64,000 nucleotides of DNA from Solibacillus ferritrahens (GTDB lineage Bacteria; Bacillota; Bacilli; Bacillales_A; Planococcaceae), in NCBI RefSeq assembly GCF_037027585.1, contig NZ_JAXCLE010000002.1, positions 248,001 through 312,000 on the forward strand, read 5' to 3'. Below the pieces are notes generated by a model. The model saw nothing but the letters and a program-made list of their open reading frames with translations. It was not told the DNA's origin and ran no database searches. Numbering within the stretch: the stretch's first letter is position 1; each line of letters begins with the position of its first letter. The position numbers were made by a program, and so were the translations under genes. Of the stretch, positions 61,186 to 64,000 are shown piece by piece.

Positions 61186-62313
61186 ATGAGTAGTGAATTA
61201 CTAGATGCCCTAACTGCCCTTGAAGAGCAGAAAGGTATTTCAAGAGATGTATTGATTGAAGCGATTGAAGCGGCTTTAGTAACTGCGTATAAACGTAACT
61301 TCAACCAAGCACAAAACGTTCGTGTCGACCTTAACCTTGAAACAGGTTCAATGGTCGTTTATTCGCGTAAAGACGTAGTGGAAGAAGTAGAAGACGATCG
61401 CTTAGAAATCGCATTGGAAGATGCGAAGTTTATTAATGCAGCTTATGAAATTGGTGACATCGTAGAAGAAGAAGTAACACCACGTAACTTCGGGCGCATC
61501 GCAGCACAGACTGCAAAACAAGTTGTAACACAACGTGTACGTGAAGCAGAACGCGGTTTGATTTATGAAGAATATGTAGACCGTGAAGATGATATCGTTA
61601 CTGGATTAATTGAGCGTCAAGATGCACGTAATATTTACGTATCCATCGGTAAAGTAGAAGCAGCATTACCAGTGAACGAACAAATTCAAGGTGAAGTGTA
61701 TAAGCCAACTTCACGCATCCGTGTTTACATTACTAAAGTTGAGCGCACAACACGTGGTCCACAAGTAATCGTATCTCGTACTCATCCTGGATTACTGCGT
61801 CGTCTATTTGAAATGGAAGTTCCAGAAATTTATGATGGCACAGTTGAAATTAAATCAATTGCACGTGAAGCGGGAGACCGTTCAAAAATCTCTGTATATG
61901 CACATAATGAAGAAGTAGATCCTGTAGGCTCATGTGTTGGTGCAAAAGGTGCACGTGTGCAAACAATTGTAAACGAACTAAACGGCGAGAAAATCGATAT
62001 CGTTGAATGGTCTGAGGATCCAGTCGTATTCGTTGCAAATGCATTAAGTCCTTCAAAAGTTTTAGACGTTCAAGTAAATGAAGAAGAAAAGTCAACAACG
62101 GTTGTTGTACCGGATTATCAACTATCTTTAGCAATCGGTAAACGCGGTCAAAATGCACGTTTAGCCGCAAAATTAACTGGTTGGAAAATCGACATTAAGA
62201 GTGAAACTGATGCACGTGAATTAGGAATCTATCCTTCTGAAACGAGCACATTCATACCACATGAAGATAATGAAGATGTACAATTTGATTTATATGGTGA
62301 AGATGAAGAATAA
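61186..62313 (+). CDS. nusA: Transcription termination/antitermination factor NusA
   Basis: NusA binds RNA polymerase and modulates pausing and termination. The 375-aa product has the N-terminal polymerase-binding domain (DVLIEAIEAALVTAYKRNF), an S1 domain (about 130-200), and two KH domains with VGSCVGAKGARVQTIVNEL and LAIGKRGQNARLAAKLTGW. It lacks the extra acidic repeats of enterobacterial NusA, as is normal in Bacillales. The ATG at 61186 follows AGGAGTG; the longer in-frame start lies inside rimP. Confidence 0.98.
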   Translation: MSSELLDALTALEEQKGISRDVLIEAIEAALVTAYKRNFNQAQNVRVDLNLETGSMVVYSRKDVVEEVEDDRLEIALEDAKFINAAYEIGDIVEEEVTPRNFGRIAAQTAKQVVTQRVREAERGLIYEEYVDREDDIVTGLIERQDARNIYVSIGKVEAALPVNEQIQGEVYKPTSRIRVYITKVERTTRGPQVIVSRTHPGLLRRLFEMEVPEIYDGTVEIKSIAREAGDRSKISVYAHNEEVDPVGSCVGAKGARVQTIVNELNGEKIDIVEWSEDPVVFVANALSPSKVLDVQVNEEEKSTTVVVPDYQLSLAIGKRGQNARLAAKLTGWKIDIKSETDARELGIYPSETSTFIPHEDNEDVQFDLYGEDEE

Positions 62314-62351
62314 TCATCTGTTGGAATGATTTTGCAAGGAGGGTGAGCAAA

Positions 62352-62630
62352 ATGGTCGTTAATAGAAAAATTCCTTTACGTAAATGTGTCGCAACAGGTG
62401 AGATGCTTCCAAAAAAGTCAATGATTCGAGTCGTTCGTTCTAAAGAAGGCGAAGTAACAGTTGACATTACAGGAAAAAAATCCGGTCGTGGAGCATATGT
62501 TTCTAAAACGGAACAAGCGGTGGAAATCGCACGTAAAAAGAATATTTTAGATCGCCAGCTTGATGCAAAAGTGCCGGATGAAGTGTATGAGGAATTGCTG
62601 ACACTAATCCGCAGGGAGTCGATTTTATGA
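62352..62630 (+). CDS. rnpM: RNase P modulator RnpM (YlxR)
   Basis: The 92-aa product has the YlxR signature RKCVATGEMLPKKSMIRVVR and the GRGAYVSK motif. In B. subtilis this protein binds the RNA of RNase P and modulates its activity. The ATG at 62352 follows AAGGAGGG by eight bases; the in-frame GTG at 62343 overlaps the SD. It is coupled to the next gene by an ATGA overlap. Confidence 0.94.
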   Translation: MVVNRKIPLRKCVATGEMLPKKSMIRVVRSKEGEVTVDITGKKSGRGAYVSKTEQAVEIARKKNILDRQLDAKVPDEVYEELLTLIRRESIL

Positions 62631-62935
62631 CAAACCCTGCATTGCTGCAGCTATTAGGCTTAGCGGCACGTGCTCGAAAAACAATCTCTGGAGAAGAGCT
62701 TGTCATAAGGGAAATTCGTAATGGCAAAGCTAAACTAGTATTTTTAGCATCGGATGCTTCAGCGAATACAAGTAAAAAAATTCAAGATAAATGTACGTTT
62801 TATAACGTTGAGTATTATGTTTTCGGAGATCGATATGATCTTGGACATGCTACCGGGAAGGAAGCCCGTGTAGCGATTGCTATTACAGATAGCGGATTTG
62901 CTAAAAAAATGTCTAGTCTACTCAACGAAAATTAA
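62627..62935 (+). CDS. rplGA: L7Ae-family RNA-binding protein YlxQ
   Basis: The 102-aa product is an L7Ae/L30e/S12e-type kink-turn binding protein (LLGLAARARKTISGEELVIR; KLVFLASDASANTSKKI). The family binds K-turn RNA; its ribosomal or regulatory role in Bacillales is not settled. The ATGA start overlaps rnpM. It is located between rnpM and infB as in B. subtilis. Confidence 0.93.
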   Translation: MTNPALLQLLGLAARARKTISGEELVIREIRNGKAKLVFLASDASANTSKKIQDKCTFYNVEYYVFGDRYDLGHATGKEARVAIAITDSGFAKKMSSLLNEN

Positions 62936-62949
62936 TCGGGGGTGAGCAG

Positions 62950-64000
62950 ATGAGCAAAGTAAGAGTTCATGAATATGCGAAAAAGGTAAATAAAACAAGT
63001 AAGGAAGTTATTGAGAAGCTTGCAAGTTTCAATCTGCCAGTGAAAAATCACATGGCGGTAATTGATGAACAGGCGGTATCAAAACTAAATTCTGTCTTTA
63101 AGCAAGCAGCAGAACCAACGAAAGATTCTCCTGCAAAACCATCTGTCAAAGCTGTAAATGCATCGCCAAAACCTGGTGAGCAAGGGCAGAGAAACGCACA
63201 ACAGAATCTAAAGCAGGATCGTCCACAATCTGCTTCAACTAACCAACAACCGAACAAACCAAGAAACGCCCAAGGGCAAACAAGATCGCAACAACCGAAT
63301 AAACCGGCAAACGCCCAAGGGCAAACAAGATCGCAACAACCGAATAAACCGGCAAATGCCCAAGGGCAAACAAGACCGCAACAACCGAACAAATCAACAA
63401 ATGCCCAAGGGCAAACAATATCGCAACAAGGCGAAAAACAAAGAAATGAAAAAGGTAACCAAAATCGAAATATGACTCAAAATACTAATAACAACCGCAA
63501 AGGCGGAACGAACCAAAATAATAGTAATAATAAAGGCGGTAACACGCAGAATAAGGGTGGCTACCAACAACGTAGAAAGCCAGGAATTAATGGCGGTAAA
63601 CGTCGTACGCATCGCCCAGCACCGCAGCCAATGGTACAAAAAGAATTACCGGAAAAAATCACGTTCTACGAAAGCTTGTCAGTTGCAGAACTTGCAAAAA
63701 AATTACACCGTGAGCCATCGGAAATTATTAAAAAATTATTCATGCTTGGTGTAATGGCAACAATTAACCAAGAGTTAGACAAAGATGCGATTGAGCTTAT
63801 TTGTGCTGACTACGGTGTAGAAGTGGAAGAAGAAATTCGTATCGACAAAACAGATTTAGATACGTACTTCGATGATTCAATCGTAGAAGTGGATGAAAAT
63901 GCTTTAGAAGAGCGTCCACCAGTTGTAACAATCATGGGTCACGTTGACCACGGTAAAACAACTTTACTTGACTCAATTCGTAACACAAAAGTAACTGCTG
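62950..64000 (+). CDS. infB: Translation initiation factor IF-2 (5' part, runs off the window)
   Basis: IF-2 brings initiator tRNA to the 30S subunit. The visible 350 codons cover an N-terminal IF2-N domain (MSKVRVHEYAKKVNKTSKEV), a disordered N/Q/K/G-rich linker (about 50-220) and a second IF2-N domain (ITFYESLSVAELAKKLHREP). The start of the GTP-binding domain follows, with P-loop GHVDHGKT. The linker contains four tandem copies of a 15-aa unit (QQPNKPxNAQGQTRx). The ATG at 62950 follows GGGGGTGAG. The missing 3' part lies beyond 64000. Confidence 0.97.
   Translation, partial: MSKVRVHEYAKKVNKTSKEVIEKLASFNLPVKNHMAVIDEQAVSKLNSVFKQAAEPTKDSPAKPSVKAVNASPKPGEQGQRNAQQNLKQDRPQSASTNQQPNKPRNAQGQTRSQQPNKPANAQGQTRSQQPNKPANAQGQTRPQQPNKSTNAQGQTISQQGEKQRNEKGNQNRNMTQNTNNNRKGGTNQNNSNNKGGNTQNKGGYQQRRKPGINGGKRRTHRPAPQPMVQKELPEKITFYESLSVAELAKKLHREPSEIIKKLFMLGVMATINQELDKDAIELICADYGVEVEEEIRIDKTDLDTYFDDSIVEVDENALEERPPVVTIMGHVDHGKTTLLDSIRNTKVTA
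63244..63423 (+). repeat. 45-bp x 4 in-frame tandem repeat in infB
   Basis: Units start at 63244, 63289, 63334 and 63379, with a degenerate fifth start at 63424. Units 2 and 3 are nearly identical. Each encodes one 15-residue linker unit, so a change in copy number keeps the frame. Confidence 0.93.

Overview
The window is chromosomal DNA from a low-GC, motile, Gram-positive bacterium of the order Bacillales. Gene order follows the Bacillus subtilis trmD-to-infB region almost gene for gene. The AT-rich coding style, the TTG/GTG starts behind strong Shine-Dalgarno (SD) sequences and a GC-rich intergenic repeat of a type I recall from Planococcaceae-like genomes suggest a Lysinibacillus/Solibacillus-type organism; the genus is inference. 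Every recognised gene is on the + strand. I saw no tRNA, rRNA, transposase, prophage or CRISPR.

Region 1 (1-16500), translation, metabolism and DNA: the 3' end of trmD, rplS with its own promoter and leader, lepB, rbgA, rnhB, a FliK-like/FlhB-C-like pair (ylqG, ylqH), sucCD, dprA, topA, trmFO, and then xerC-hslV-hslU-codY, closed by a terminator.

Region 2 (16546-43832), the fla/che cluster: a 487-base AT-rich leader, then flgB-flgC-fliEFGHIJ-ylxF-fliK-flgD-(TIGR02530-like gene)-flgE-swrD-fliLMY-cheY-fliOPQR-flhBAFG-cheBAWCD and an unrecognised membrane-protein gene. Together these encode rod, hook, switch, the type III export gate and its ATPase, and the CheA/CheW/CheY/CheB/CheC/CheD/FliY chemotaxis core. 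A terminator hairpin and an extended -10 promoter then separate sigD, an unrecognised 101-aa gene and swrB from the upstream genes. In B. subtilis sigD is co-transcribed with fla/che.

Region 3 (45649-64000), translation and envelope: rpsB-tsf, pyrH-frr, uppS-cdsA-dxr-rseP, proS, polC, then rimP-nusA-rnpM-ylxQ-infB. infB runs off the window.

The genes are mostly orthodox; the unusual signal is between them. The polC-rimP gap holds a nested inverted-repeat element that can fold as a tight four-way junction, one arm of which is a perfect 50-bp palindrome. The proS-polC gap holds four degenerate 23-nt hairpin-forming repeats spaced 51/62/51 nt. The rseP-proS gap holds a 109-bp GC-rich structured repeat. 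The swrD SD is separated from its ATG by an all-GC 7-bp hairpin. Smaller items are a (CTTT)8 microsatellite after rplS, a 45-bp x 4 tandem repeat in infB, an HslV without the N-terminal Ser reported for B. subtilis, and a split FliK/FlhB-C-like pair away from the flagellar cluster.
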